46,439 nucleotides of DNA from Odoribacter sp. (GCA_013824715.1 PNOH01000034.1:1-46439), one strand, 5' to 3'; shown: positions 25,046-34,418, counted from the stretch's first letter. Numbers and translations are program-made. Notes: generated from the letters alone by a model not told the origin.

Positions 25046-25753
25046 ATGTTAACAGATGACACCTACTATGTTTCAGAATATTTTCAGTCTATTCAGGGTG
25101 AAGGAAATTATTCAGGAGTGAACAGCCTGTTTATTAGGTTTCAACATTGCAACCTGCGTTGTAGCTGGTGCGACACCAAATACACCTGGAACAAACATTC
25201 GGGGGTACACAAGCTTTTTACCCAAACTGAGCTTAAAAAGATTATAACCGGGAATATGACCCCGAATGTAATCTTTACAGGAGGCGAACCAACTTTATAC
25301 CGATTGGATCAACTGGTAGTTCCTGATAAGAAGTTTCATGTTGAAAGCAATGGAACCATAATCCCTAATCAGGCATTAAATATCCAAATGGAGGATGGTT
25401 CGGTTTTTTCGCGCATGGCCATGGATGAAAAGGTCATCTCGGAATTTAATTGGGTCATTTCCCCAAAACTTTCGAATTCTTTTCAGGAAATCAATGAGGA
25501 AGCCATTGTTTTCTGGGCTAATAATGATTGGTGTATATTTAAATTTGTTGCCAGGAACAGAAAGGATTTGGTCGAAATAAATGACTTTGCTGATAAGTAT
25601 GCCATCGCCAGAAAAAAGCTATTTGTTGGTATCGAAGGTACAACCTTGGCATCGCAGATTAAGCCTGAATTGGTTGATGACATCATTAACTTTGGATTTA
25701 ATTTTTCGCCAAGGCTGCACGTGATGATTTGGCGTAACGTGCATGGAAAATAA
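25046..25753 (+). CDS. queE: 7-carboxy-7-deazaguanine synthase (radical SAM)
   Basis: QueE converts 6-carboxytetrahydropterin to 7-carboxy-7-deazaguanine, the third step of preQ0/queuosine synthesis. The start at 25046 (MLTDDTYYVSEYFQSIQGEG) is chosen because upstream codons overlap the promoter. Cys35, Cys39 and Cys42 in CNLRCSWCDT form the C-x3-C-x2-C cluster motif, and TGGEPTLY binds SAM. At 235 residues it is a normal-length family member. queD follows after 25 bases, which gives a two-gene operon; queC and queF are not in the window. Confidence 0.95.
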   Translation: MLTDDTYYVSEYFQSIQGEGNYSGVNSLFIRFQHCNLRCSWCDTKYTWNKHSGVHKLFTQTELKKIITGNMTPNVIFTGGEPTLYRLDQLVVPDKKFHVESNGTIIPNQALNIQMEDGSVFSRMAMDEKVISEFNWVISPKLSNSFQEINEEAIVFWANNDWCIFKFVARNRKDLVEINDFADKYAIARKKLFVGIEGTTLASQIKPELVDDIINFGFNFSPRLHVMIWRNVHGK

Positions 25754-25778
25754 AAGAACAGAATTTTAAGCTGCAATT

Positions 25779-26195
25779 ATGAAATACATCATTCACAAAG
25801 AATTTACTTTTGAAGCGGCTCACCGTTTATTGAGAAATTACTCGGGCAAATGCTCCAACAATCATGGGCATTCATTCAGGGTGAAATTATCACTAGAAGG
25901 ATCGGAGTTGGACGAAAAAGATATGCTGATTGATTTTAAGGAAACTAAAGCTTTAAAATCATGGATTGACAATACCCTCGATCATGTTACCATGCTTTGG
26001 GATGAAGATCCTTTGGTCAAATATCTGGAAGAAACAGGCAATAAGGTGTTTCTGACCAGGAAGAACCCAACATCGGAACATCTAGCTGAAATTATTTTAC
26101 AGAAAGCTTGCCAGCTATTTGAGGACTCCCGGATAAAAGTTCATTGCATTGAAATAAACGAAACGTGTACTACCGGTGTAAAAATCTATTCCTGA
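25779..26195 (+). CDS. queD: 6-carboxy-5,6,7,8-tetrahydropterin synthase
   Basis: QueD makes 6-carboxytetrahydropterin from dihydroneopterin triphosphate, the substrate of the QueE enzyme encoded just upstream. The 138-residue protein shows zinc ligands His15, His29 and His31 (FEAAHRLL, NNHGHSF) and catalytic Cys25 (SGKCSNN), plus the PTSEHLAE motif. Spacing of 25 bases to queE supports one transcript. It is cytoplasmic. All active residues are intact. Confidence 0.96.
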   Translation: MKYIIHKEFTFEAAHRLLRNYSGKCSNNHGHSFRVKLSLEGSELDEKDMLIDFKETKALKSWIDNTLDHVTMLWDEDPLVKYLEETGNKVFLTRKNPTSEHLAEIILQKACQLFEDSRIKVHCIEINETCTTGVKIYS

Positions 26196-26267
26196 GAAGT
26201 ACTGCTATTTTCAGGCCGTTTTCCGATACCGTCAGTAAAGTGAAAATACTCAGAATATTTAGTTTGA

Positions 26268-27089
26268 TCATGGTTGGTTTAGGTATTTGATCGTCCGTTT
26301 GGCTTCCAAACGGTTTTTTTTGCCCGACCTCCAGTACATGCGGGTCCAGTTCCCCCGGCTATCGTATTTGAAATAAATATTCTGAATTTGTTCCCTTCCG
26401 TATTCCTGGATTTCGGTTAAAAGGTCAATGGAATAATGATCAACCAGTCCTTTTTCGTTGTAGTAATATTGGATGGAAGTGCTGAATCCTGAAGAAATAT
26501 CTTTCCGGTCAATCCGTACCAGCCTGTCAAACGCATCGTATTCCAAACTGCATTTTTCACCTGAAGCCGTATCTCCGTTTATCAGGATGTTGTGACGGAT
26601 AAATGCAGTTAACTTCTCCTGATTGTACTCTGCATTAATCTCAAAAAGAAATAGTTCTTTTTGGCTTTCCGGAGCATTTTTAGACCAAAAATTTACTTTT
26701 TGGATACGCCCCTCCGAATCAGTAAAATTTTCATATTCAATGGTATATTCTCTTAGTCCCGAATAATAATCCTTAATGATTTCGCTTTTCAGTATTCTGT
26801 TTTCGTTTGGTTCGGTCTGATACGAGCATTCGTTGCGGACCTTTCCCTGGAAAGTTGCTATTCGTTTGGTCAGTATGGAGTTTTCGTCGAACAGGTAGGT
26901 GTATTTCCAACCAGAGAATTCTCCCGGTTTAAAAACCCCTGAATCTTTTCTGTAAGTTGCCAGTTCTTTGCCGTACCTTTTTTCTACCACTTTTTTAATA
27001 TTTCCCCTGAATTCGGGTACCTTCGGGAATAATTGCCCGAAAGCGAAGCAGGGGATCAGGATAAAAAGGTATGCTGCAATTTTCTTCAT
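26268..27089 (-). CDS. Exported RHS/YD-repeat-like protein
   Basis: The 273-residue product has a signal peptide (MKKIAAYLFILIPCFAFGQ). The rest is made of repeated beta-hairpin units of the YD/RHS or toxin-wall type: LEYDAFDRLVRIDRK, YYYNEKGLVDHYSI, FKYDSRGNWTRMYW. Such short secreted proteins are common in Bacteroidota and have no known enzymatic part. It lies convergent with queD and divergent from the YetF-like gene. No terminator is obvious in the 72-bp convergent gap. Confidence 0.75.
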   Translation of the reverse strand: MKKIAAYLFILIPCFAFGQLFPKVPEFRGNIKKVVEKRYGKELATYRKDSGVFKPGEFSGWKYTYLFDENSILTKRIATFQGKVRNECSYQTEPNENRILKSEIIKDYYSGLREYTIEYENFTDSEGRIQKVNFWSKNAPESQKELFLFEINAEYNQEKLTAFIRHNILINGDTASGEKCSLEYDAFDRLVRIDRKDISSGFSTSIQYYYNEKGLVDHYSIDLLTEIQEYGREQIQNIYFKYDSRGNWTRMYWRSGKKNRLEAKRTIKYLNQP

Positions 27090-27340
27090 GAATGTGGAAC
27101 GGTTTGATTATGCCGGTTTCAAAGATAAAGTTTTGTGCGGAATTACGGACTCAATTTTTGGAAGTCCAATTCAGTCATCTTAATCCTGAGAAATATCCTT
27201 TTAGCTGGGTGTCGAGGGCCTTTACGGGCAGTAAGGAGTTTTGGGTGTTGAACGCTTATCCTTTCTATTCGCAAAAGAGCCAATAAAATGTTATACATTA
27301 GCTACCCGGTACATTAAATACGAACCAAATTAATCAGGTC

Positions 27341-27862
27341 ATGGAAATCCTAAAAAACGATTATCTGTCAATCATCATTAGTTCAGTAGCAGTTTATCTG
27401 TTTATGATATTTGCCATAAGGCTATTTGGAAAAAAAGAACTTTCGCAATTGTCGGTCATTGACCTGGTGTTTATACTTCTAATCAGTAATTCGGTACAGA
27501 ATGCAATGGTAGGAAATAATACAACCTTGTGGGGCGGCCTGGTAGCTGCCTCAGCGCTTTTTGTGTTCAATTTCATGATGAAACAGGCTATTTACCATTT
27601 CCCTTCGCTTAGTAAATTCATTCAGGGCGAAGCCATATTGTTGGTTTATAAGGGGAATATGAAGATTGAAAATATGCACCGGACCCGAATTACCCATGAG
27701 GAATTAATGGAAGCCGTTCGTGAACATGGTGTCAATTCAATTTCGGATGTTGACCTTGCAATGCTTGAAGTGGATGGAAATATCAGTATCCTTTCGAAGG
27801 ATTTTCACCAAAAAACCATCCGGAAACGAAAAGTGCATAAAGCGATTACGAAGCATCAATGA
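27341..27862 (+). CDS. DUF421/YetF-like membrane protein
   Basis: The 173-residue protein has three N-terminal hydrophobic segments (about 12-28, 38-55, 60-80) and a cytoplasmic DUF421 domain with the typical RLFGKKELSQLSVIDLVF and EELMEAVREHGV...DVDLAMLEVDG...ISIL blocks. Bacillus YetF relatives are linked to spore or membrane stress but the molecular role is open. It is convergent with the TSUP gene with only four bases between stop codons. Confidence 0.85.
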   Translation: MEILKNDYLSIIISSVAVYLFMIFAIRLFGKKELSQLSVIDLVFILLISNSVQNAMVGNNTTLWGGLVAASALFVFNFMMKQAIYHFPSLSKFIQGEAILLVYKGNMKIENMHRTRITHEELMEAVREHGVNSISDVDLAMLEVDGNISILSKDFHQKTIRKRKVHKAITKHQ

Positions 27863-27866
27863 AATG

Positions 27867-28631
27867 CTAATCTTTCAGAAAGAAAACCGTTGATGCAACG
27901 AGTCCGGCAGCCACTACGATCCAGCGCAACACTTCGGGTTGCATTTTGCCTGCCAGTTTACCACCAATCAATCCGCCCAGCAACGAACCAAAAATCATTA
28001 CAAATGCAACCATCCAGTCCACTTTTCCGGAGAAGGCAAAATAGATGGCAGCAGCAAGGTTGATGGCAAATCCGAGAGCCTGTTTCAGAAAATTCAGTCT
28101 GGTCATCGTTTCGTCGGTTACCAATCCGAGCACGGCCATCAGGATTACACCCAAACCGGCGCCAAAATAGCCGCCATAAATAGCTGCCAGAAAAACCAGG
28201 CCCATCATGACCACCGGATTGTGGTGTTCGGTATGTGCCTGGCCAATACGCGCTACCACCCAGTTTTTAATGCGGACCTGAGCGGCCAGCAACAAAGTAG
28301 CCAGTAAAATGAGATAAGGAATAATATTTCGGAAAGCATCCTCGCTGGTGTTTAGGATGAGAAGGCCTCCGGCAACGCCACCAACAATGGCTACCGGCAG
28401 TAATTTCAGCAAACGCCGGTACTGCGACTTAAAATCTTTTCGCTGCGACCACATTCCTCCAATAGTTCCGGGTACCAGCGCAACGGTATTGGTTACATTG
28501 GCCACCACAGGCGAAATTCCCACAGCCAGTAATACCGGGAAGCTGATCAGGGTACCGCCGCCTGCCATGGCATTAATGAAGCCAGCCGCCATGGCAGCCA
28601 TAAATATCAGAATTTCGTTGAATACTGACAT
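27867..28631 (-). CDS. TSUP/TauE-SafE family permease
   Basis: 254 residues with about eight hydrophobic segments and the family features: an N-terminal AAGFINAMAGGGTLISFPVLLAVG repeat and a second glycine-rich half (GGYFGAGLGVILMAVLG). TSUP proteins export sulfite, sulfoacetate or other sulfur anions, or take up organic acids; the substrate cannot be told from the sequence. The inner-membrane location is clear. It is convergent with the YetF-like gene and stands alone on its strand. Confidence 0.9.
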   Translation of the reverse strand: MSVFNEILIFMAAMAAGFINAMAGGGTLISFPVLLAVGISPVVANVTNTVALVPGTIGGMWSQRKDFKSQYRRLLKLLPVAIVGGVAGGLLILNTSEDAFRNIIPYLILLATLLLAAQVRIKNWVVARIGQAHTEHHNPVVMMGLVFLAAIYGGYFGAGLGVILMAVLGLVTDETMTRLNFLKQALGFAINLAAAIYFAFSGKVDWMVAFVMIFGSLLGGLIGGKLAGKMQPEVLRWIVVAAGLVASTVFFLKD

Positions 28632-28932
28632 AGTCTTATTTCTGTAACTTTTCTAATTTTTTAAGCAACTACTTTTTTTGAAGGCCGATTCTGTTCCGTC
28701 CGAAAATAGATTATTGCTTTGTTCTACCTGATCTCACGGACGGTTTTCAAATCGTTTCATTAACCCGGGGTGGCGTTCGTTCCTCACTTACCCCGGGCTA
28801 TTGATATCCTGCCCTTTCAGGGCAAAAATCGATTATTCTGCGATACCCAAGGCTTTCCTCCTTATGAAGAATTGGAATGGGGACTGCACCACTTATTCAT
28901 TAATGGGCCGTATTTCCTATACTGAGGGACTC
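28632..28932. other. Intergenic region holding a CCCGGGGT-type repeat
   Basis: No gene is seen. CCGTCCG near 28697 and CGGACGG near 28737 form a 7-bp inverted pair around a 33-bp spacer. The second half contains the repeat at 28768-28828, and the remainder shows nothing else I can name. Confidence 0.45.
28768..28828 (-). repeat. CCCTGAAAGGG / CCCGGGGT interspersed repeat, copy 1
   Basis: Minus-strand order: CCCTGAAAGGGC, GATATCAATAGCCC, GGGGTAA, then a second CCCCGGGTT. The copy at 34419-34480 has the same order on the plus strand. The hairpins CCCTGAAAGGG and ACCCGGGGT/ACCCCGGG fold independently. A Bacteroidota REP-like family (from memory). Confidence 0.75.
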
Positions 28933-30063
28933 TTATGCCTTTGGTGCCCGGTTAACAGTCGGTTTGATCGCTGCCGGCCGGTTCCCCTGAGGCCTTCTTT
29001 TTTTATTCCTTCTTTCCTCCGGATTTGGTTTGGTAAAGAATTTCTGATCCAGTTCGCCAACGTTCATCATATTCTCCTTCCTGGGTTCGGCATCCGTATA
29101 GTAACCGTCAATCGAAGGTTTTTGCCCCCGTTTGTTCAGGTTCAGGAATTTTTTAACGTCTTCCAGATCTAGTACAAATGTTCGTCCGTCAGATTTATCG
29201 TACATGTACCAGATTTTTTTCTGAAGAATATCGGTTTTGAAATGCCGGGCAATTCCTTTGTCGGTTTCAATCGTCAGAAGTTCATGTGGAAAATCTTCCA
29301 GCGCTTCAAGATAATGATCAAGTTCATAAGTAAGGCAGCATTTCAGTTTGCCGCATCGTCCTGCCATCTTCTCGGCATTGGGCGATAATCCCTGTTTCAC
29401 GGCTGCATCCGAAGTTACACTCGTAAAATCGGTCCGCCAGGTTGAGCAGCACAAAGCACGCCCGCACGAGCCAATCCCTCCAATTCGGCCTGCCTCTTGC
29501 CGTACACCAATTTGCTTCATCTCAATTTTGATGAAAAATTCGCGTGCATATAATTTAATGAGGTCACGGAAATCAACCCGGTCGTCGGCAATGTAATAGA
29601 AAATGGCTTTGTTGTTATCGCCGCGAAACTCGACGTCCCCAATTTTCATGTTCAACTGAAGTTCGTTGGCAATTTGCCGGGCGCGTATCATGACCTTGTT
29701 TTCGCGTGCTTTAGCTTCCTCCCATTTGATTACATCAGCAGGAGTAGCTTTCCTGTATATTTTATTCCACTCGTAACGTTCCGGTTTTTTTACTTTCCGT
29801 TTAAACTGAAGTTCGGCCAGTTTGCCGGTAAGCGAAACGGCTCCCACATCGTGTCCCGGAGAACATGCCACCACAACCAGTTCATCGCGTTTTAACTGTA
29901 TCCCGTCTTCATTCCTGAAAAACTCTTTCCGGGTTCCTTTGAACCTTATTTCGACGATGTTCGATTCGTTGGTGGTATCAGGTATATCGTTGAGCCAGTC
30001 GTAAGTGCCAAGCATGGCTGGCCGGTCTAAGTCCGTATTTGTGTTGCATCCGCTGCATCCCAT
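28933..30063 (-). CDS. ricT: PSP1-domain protein RicT (YaaT)
   Basis: The 376-residue protein has an N-terminal MGCSGC, a PSP1 core about residues 80-165 and the conserved cysteine blocks GIGSCGRALCCSTW and GRCGKLKCCLTYE, as in RicT/YaaT, whose Bacillus relative forms an Fe-S-binding complex affecting mRNA maturation and development. Bacteroidota have RicT without sporulation; its role there is not established. The C-terminal 60 residues are basic and likely disordered (RRNKKRRPQ). It is a cytoplasmic protein. It is divergent from the Lnb gene with a 420-bp repeat-rich gap. Confidence 0.9.
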   Translation of the reverse strand: MGCSGCNTNTDLDRPAMLGTYDWLNDIPDTTNESNIVEIRFKGTRKEFFRNEDGIQLKRDELVVVACSPGHDVGAVSLTGKLAELQFKRKVKKPERYEWNKIYRKATPADVIKWEEAKARENKVMIRARQIANELQLNMKIGDVEFRGDNNKAIFYYIADDRVDFRDLIKLYAREFFIKIEMKQIGVRQEAGRIGGIGSCGRALCCSTWRTDFTSVTSDAAVKQGLSPNAEKMAGRCGKLKCCLTYELDHYLEALEDFPHELLTIETDKGIARHFKTDILQKKIWYMYDKSDGRTFVLDLEDVKKFLNLNKRGQKPSIDGYYTDAEPRKENMMNVGELDQKFFTKPNPEERRNKKRRPQGNRPAAIKPTVNRAPKA

Positions 30064-30250
30064 ATCTCACATTTTTAAAACAAGTTGGCAATATTATCAA
30101 ATTTTGGGCAAACTTGCTATTATTATGAGGCCTAAATAGCGAATAGCGGACAAAATGATCTTTTATTTGGCTGGGATCTTATGCTTTCGGCCACTTTTTA
30201 TTTACCCTGAAATCAGATTTTTTAGTCATTCAGGATAAATTCAAAAACTA

Positions 30251-30258
30251 TATCTTTG
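30251..30258 (+). promoter_or_regulatory. Possible -7 element (TATCTTTG) upstream of the Lnb gene
   Basis: TATCTTTG matches TAnnTTTG but lies 226 bases before the ATG at 30484, with an interspersed repeat in between, so transcription from it would put the repeat in the leader. A nearer promoter may exist. Confidence 0.35.
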
Positions 30259-30284
30259 AGACAACTTCAAAAAGTGCTTTTCTG

Positions 30285-30405
30285 ACCTCAGAGAGGTCAA
30301 ATGTTTCTGGAAACGGATTGTGATAATTGAAGGTACGACCCCATCCGGGGTCGAATATCGGTTTGATTTATGTATTTCTATAAACATTTGAAACCTCTGG
30401 TTTCA
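30285..30405. repeat. Palindromic interspersed repeat (GACCTC/GAGGTC, CGACCCC/GGGGTCG)
   Basis: Three short hairpins lie in series: GACCTCAGAGAGGTC near 30288, CGACCCCATCCGGGGTCG near 30337 and GAAACCTCTGGTTTC near 30389. The first and second are separated by AAATGTTTCTGG and the last is preceded by ATAAACATTTG. This is a different family from the CCCTGAAAGGG repeat. It fills the middle of the 420-bp gap between ricT and the Lnb gene; no gene is seen in that gap. Confidence 0.7.
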
Positions 30406-30483
30406 AAAAAACAGCCATGCAAGTGGATTATTTCTGAATTCTCTTTTTGGAGTAGGCGTATTTTTAAAACCCAGAATTAATTT

Positions 30484-31641
30484 ATGAAGCTTCACCTTTT
30501 TCTACTGATATTTGTATTGATACTGATCTTTCAGCCCAAAGCACAGGCTCAGCCATTGAGCCCCAATGCTACCATCAGCATTCTGACCTGCAACCCTGGC
30601 GAAGAAGTTTATTCGATGTACGGGCACACAGCTATTCGGGTAAATGATCCGGTACAAGGAATTGATGTGGTTTACAACTATGGCGTTTTTAGTTTCGAAA
30701 CGCCCGATTTTATCTACCGCTTTGCCAAAGGACAAACCGATTACCTGATGGTTGGACAAAAATTCGGTAGCTTTTTACCCGAATATGTAGAGGATAAACG
30801 AAGCGTGTACGAGCAGGTGTTGAACCTTTCTCCGGAAGGGAAAACACTGTTGTTTCAGGCGCTGATCGAAAATGCAAAGCCACAAAACCGCGAATACCGA
30901 TACAACTTTTTTATCGACAATTGTGCCACCCGGGTTCGCGATATGATTGAACGCAATTCAGGTTCACCTGTTCGTTTTACCGATAATCATCCGACAGATA
31001 GTTACCGCGATCTGATCAAAAAATTTCATCATTCATTTCGCTGGACTGATCTGGGCATCGATCTTTTAATTGGCAAAAAAGCCGAGGAACCGGTTTCGGC
31101 TTACGGCCAGATGTTTTTACCCGAATACCTGATGGATCAGTTTGCAAGGGCTGAAATTACATTGGAAGGAAAAACTCAGCCTTTGGTTCAGGAAACCCGC
31201 ACTTTACTCGAATATCCCAATTCTAAACTGAATACCGGTTTGCCTTGGCCAGCGATTGTTTTTGCCGTCTTCTTTCTTATTGTTTTGGGAATTACCGTCC
31301 GTTCATATCTCCTGAAAAAGAAAACCTACTGGCTCGACTATGTGTTGTTTGCTTTGAGCGGACTTGCCGGAATCATCATTGGCTGGTTCACCTTGTACTC
31401 GGAACACCCTGCCATGAGCCCCAATTATAACCTCTTGTGGGCATTTCCTCTGAACCTGGTATTTGTAGGATTTTGGGCCATTAAAAAATGGAGACCAATA
31501 ACTGGAAATTATTTCTGGCTTGCTGGTGGAGTTTTACTTCTTTCACTGGTAACCGGACAACCATTTAATCCAGGAGTTTATTTCCTGATTCTTACTCTGT
31601 TAGTGAGGGTAGGAGTGAATCTCATTCAGGAGAAAAGGTAG
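30484..31641 (+). CDS. lnb: Lnb-type lipoprotein N-acyltransferase (DUF4105 domain)
   Basis: Lnb adds the third acyl chain to lipoproteins in Bacteroidetes, which lack Lnt. The 385-residue protein has a signal/anchor segment (about 1-22), a periplasmic papain-like Lnb_N (DUF4105) domain with His48 in SMYGHTAIRV and Cys147 in FFIDNCATRVRDM as the catalytic pair, and four to five C-terminal hydrophobic helices (about 255-380). Both catalytic residues are intact. It stands alone on its strand. The naming follows the family; activity in this organism is inferred. Confidence 0.85.
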   Translation: MKLHLFLLIFVLILIFQPKAQAQPLSPNATISILTCNPGEEVYSMYGHTAIRVNDPVQGIDVVYNYGVFSFETPDFIYRFAKGQTDYLMVGQKFGSFLPEYVEDKRSVYEQVLNLSPEGKTLLFQALIENAKPQNREYRYNFFIDNCATRVRDMIERNSGSPVRFTDNHPTDSYRDLIKKFHHSFRWTDLGIDLLIGKKAEEPVSAYGQMFLPEYLMDQFARAEITLEGKTQPLVQETRTLLEYPNSKLNTGLPWPAIVFAVFFLIVLGITVRSYLLKKKTYWLDYVLFALSGLAGIIIGWFTLYSEHPAMSPNYNLLWAFPLNLVFVGFWAIKKWRPITGNYFWLAGGVLLLSLVTGQPFNPGVYFLILTLLVRVGVNLIQEKR

Positions 31642-31686
31642 TTTCAAATTCCATCCGCCAACTGACCGACAAGTTCCAATCCAAGA

Positions 31687-31837
31687 GGTCATTTGTAGTC
31701 ATTTGTAGTCATTAGTTTCACGTCATTAGCTTCGCATCATTTTGAATGACAATTGAATGACTATGAATGACTATGAATGACTATGAATGACAATTAAATG
31801 ACAATTGAATTACTGCTAATGACCTGTAAACAATGAC
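31687..31837. repeat. Array of GTCATT/AATGAC units in hairpin-forming orientation
   Basis: The left arm has GTCATTTGTA twice followed by GTCATTAG and GTCATTAGC; the right arm has GAATGACTAT three times in tandem plus several AATGACAATT variants and ends in AATGACC. The two arms are mutually inverted, so the whole can fold into a long imperfect hairpin between lnb and convergent kup. It may terminate both transcripts; 10-bp unit copy number could vary. Confidence 0.75.
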
Positions 31838-31856
31838 CACTGCGACTGACCTCTGT

Positions 31857-33803
31857 TTACCCAATTCTCTTTATTTTCCGGTTAAGCGGCCGTTCAATCG
31901 AAATCGGTACTTTCTCTTCAATCACACTACTGGAATCCAATCCAAGCGCTTTCACATCGTTAATACTAATTAGCCGGGTAAAAGCATGAAGCCCCATGAC
32001 CATTGTTTCCCAGGGCGATAATTTGTAATCCTGGGTCATGATCCGGTCAAGGTTCACAAACAGAAAGTCGGCAGGGAAATGATGTTTTTTCAACGATACA
32101 TACGAACTTGAGAGTTTTATTTCACCATTGGAAACCATGTCTTTCAGTACTTCTTTAAAGTAAAGGTTTATGCGGGGTTCGATTTTAAACCCAAGATGAA
32201 AATCGATTCGGATTAATGTTCCCGGGATAATCTGGTTGATTTCATAGCTGAATGTATCTGGTTCATCAACCGTATCAACATGCAGCAACCAATAGGTTTG
32301 GGCGCGTTTGGGTTGTTTGTTGAAAATCGAATACATGATTTTGGATTCGATCTGATGAATGTTGTTGGCCTTGATGATGTACACCAGGTTGGTGGCAATC
32401 TGCGGAATGCTTTTGTCATGGCTCAGGTCTTCGAACAAATGCAAATATTTGTTGACATTGACAAAACTGATGTGGCGGTTTTTTATCCTCCGGCCAAAGA
32501 ACCAACCGACCATTACGACCAGGAAAACAAAAGCCAGGGCAATGGAGAACCATCCGCCATTAGGAAATTTATGCAGGTTGGCAATCAGGAATGATCCTTC
32601 AATAGTTCCAAAAATTAAAGTAAGTAATCCGAGTATTATAAAGTGAACATTTTTCTCATGCAAATAATGAATAACCAGCATCGATGTCATAATCATGGTG
32701 ATGGTAATTGAAAGGCCGTATGCTGCTTCCATGTTCGAAGATTCCTGAAAGAACAAAACGACAAAACAAACGAATACCCATAAAAGCCAGTTTACAAAAG
32801 GAATATATACCTGTCCTTTGATAGTGGTAGGGTGCAATACTTTAATTTTAGGCCAGAAATTCAATGAAACAGCCTCGCTGATCAGCGTATATGAACCGGT
32901 AATCAATGCCTGGCTGGCAATGACAGCCGCGGCTGTTGAAATCAGAATTCCGGGGAAAAGAAACCAGGTTGGCATAATGGCATAAAACGGGTTTAAATCA
33001 GTAACAGCCTGTGGATGGTTCATCAGCCATGCTCCCTGCCCGAGGTAATTTAACACTAAACTTGCCTTTACAAAAATCCACGAGATACGGATGTTCTTGA
33101 TCCCGCAATGCCCCAAATCGGAATAGAGGGCTTCGGCTCCGGTAGTAGAAAGAAATACAGCGCCAAGAAGTATAAAACCTGTTGGGTACTGAGTCAGAAA
33201 ATTAAACGCATATACAGGGTTTAGCGCATTCAGGATTGCGGGATAGTTGGTTAACTGAACAAAACCCAACACTGCCAGCATTCCAAACCAGATTACCATC
33301 ATCGGGCCAAATGATTTTCCGATGAAATTGGTTCCAAATTGCTGAATAAAGAACAAAGCTGAAATGATAGTCAGGACAACAGGGAGAACCGGAATATCAG
33401 GATTAATAAGCCGCAATCCTTCAATCGAAGAGGTAACAGTAATGGAAGGGGTAATCACCCCATCGGCCAAAAGGGCGCTGCCACCGATCATGGTAAGGAC
33501 GGCCGCCCAAACCGATTTTTTTTTCATCAGGGCAAACAGTGCGAAAATTCCACCTTCTCCATGATTATCGGCCCTAAGGGTGATAAACACATATTTGAAG
33601 GTTGTTTGCAGGGTGAGTGTCCAGAAGACGCAGGAGATGGATCCGTAAACCAGTAGTTTGTCGAAATGTTCGGCTCCTGAAATAATTGCTTTAACCACAT
33701 ATAACGGACTGGTTCCAATATCGCCAAAAACAATTCCAATGGTAATTAAAAGCCCGGCGAAAGTAACTTTGTTTAATCCCGAATGATAATGCGTTCCCGA
33801 CAT
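31857..33803 (-). CDS. kup: KUP-type potassium uptake protein
   Basis: The 648-residue protein has the KUP family pattern: twelve hydrophobic segments over about 1-430, with GIVFGDIGTSPLYVVKAI at the N-terminus and GEGGIFALFALMKKK in an early loop, and a C-terminal cytoplasmic domain. It imports K+ together with H+. Length is as expected. It stands alone on its strand; a TACATTTG element lies 39 bases before the start. Confidence 0.95.
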   Translation of the reverse strand: MSGTHYHSGLNKVTFAGLLITIGIVFGDIGTSPLYVVKAIISGAEHFDKLLVYGSISCVFWTLTLQTTFKYVFITLRADNHGEGGIFALFALMKKKSVWAAVLTMIGGSALLADGVITPSITVTSSIEGLRLINPDIPVLPVVLTIISALFFIQQFGTNFIGKSFGPMMVIWFGMLAVLGFVQLTNYPAILNALNPVYAFNFLTQYPTGFILLGAVFLSTTGAEALYSDLGHCGIKNIRISWIFVKASLVLNYLGQGAWLMNHPQAVTDLNPFYAIMPTWFLFPGILISTAAAVIASQALITGSYTLISEAVSLNFWPKIKVLHPTTIKGQVYIPFVNWLLWVFVCFVVLFFQESSNMEAAYGLSITITMIMTSMLVIHYLHEKNVHFIILGLLTLIFGTIEGSFLIANLHKFPNGGWFSIALAFVFLVVMVGWFFGRRIKNRHISFVNVNKYLHLFEDLSHDKSIPQIATNLVYIIKANNIHQIESKIMYSIFNKQPKRAQTYWLLHVDTVDEPDTFSYEINQIIPGTLIRIDFHLGFKIEPRINLYFKEVLKDMVSNGEIKLSSSYVSLKKHHFPADFLFVNLDRIMTQDYKLSPWETMVMGLHAFTRLISINDVKALGLDSSSVIEEKVPISIERPLNRKIKRIG

Positions 33804-33841
33804 ATAAACTGGTTATTAGCCTTAGTTTCAAAAATAACGGA

Positions 33842-33849
33842 CAAATGTA
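33842..33849 (-). promoter_or_regulatory. -7 promoter element (TACATTTG) of kup
   Basis: Coding-strand TACATTTG fits TAnnTTTG and lies about 40 bases before the ATG at 33803. A TTTG 25 bases further upstream is a little outside the usual spacing. Confidence 0.5.
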
Positions 33850-33976
33850 TGGCTGAAAATTCTTTATTGTCCTTCAAAATAGGGTTTTTCAGAGAATTTT
33901 TCAATTATTTAAGAATTGTGTTCCTGAAAAGCCAGTGATTCAATGTTCTAAAACCTTATTTACAAGGCGACAATCG

Positions 33977-33984
33977 TATATTTG
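33977..33984 (+). promoter_or_regulatory. -7 promoter element (TATATTTG) of the YjbR-like gene
   Basis: TATATTTG fits TAnnTTTG and lies 21 bases before the ATG at 34006, giving a short leader. No clear -33 TTTG was found. Confidence 0.45.
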
Positions 33985-34005
33985 TGTCCATTAAATCCGG
34001 CATCT

Positions 34006-34356
34006 ATGAACATCGAAGAATTCAGGGAGTATTGTATCTCAAAACCTGGAGTGACCGAAGAATTTCCGTTTGATGAAAATACCCTTGTTTTCAAAGTGAT
34101 GGGCAAAATGTTTGCTTTAACCGATTTGGTTGACGACTTTAGCCTGAACCTGAAATGCGATCCGGAGCGGGCCATCGAACTTCGCGAGCAATATCCGGCC
34201 ATTCGGCCCGGCTACCACATGAACAAAGCACATTGGAATACGGTGATGATAGATGGTTCATTAAGTTCGAAGCTGATTCTGGAATTGATTGATCATTCGT
34301 ATCAGTTGGTGGTTGATAAATTACCTTTGAGATTGAAACAGGAATTGAATGGTTAG
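34006..34356 (+). CDS. MmcQ/YjbR-family protein
   Basis: I start at 34006 (MNIEEFREYCISKPGVTEEF), since the upstream in-frame Met lies on the promoter. The 116-residue protein shows the family features KPGVTEEFPFDENTLVFKV, MFALTDL, and the C-terminal KAHWNTVMID...LSSKLILELIDHSYQLV. YjbR proteins have a CyaY-like fold with DNA-binding proposed; the role is unclear. It is cytoplasmic and monocistronic in appearance. Confidence 0.88.
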   Translation: MNIEEFREYCISKPGVTEEFPFDENTLVFKVMGKMFALTDLVDDFSLNLKCDPERAIELREQYPAIRPGYHMNKAHWNTVMIDGSLSSKLILELIDHSYQLVVDKLPLRLKQELNG

Positions 34357-34418
34357 GCTGAATGGAAAGAATACACTAATAGCGAAATGAATTCTATGTG
34401 TTGGATATAAGTGGAAAA

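Noticed and set aside
28801-29900. Plus-strand frames opposite ricT
   Set aside because: They are out-of-frame shadows of a clear RicT gene with conserved cysteine motifs on the minus strand.
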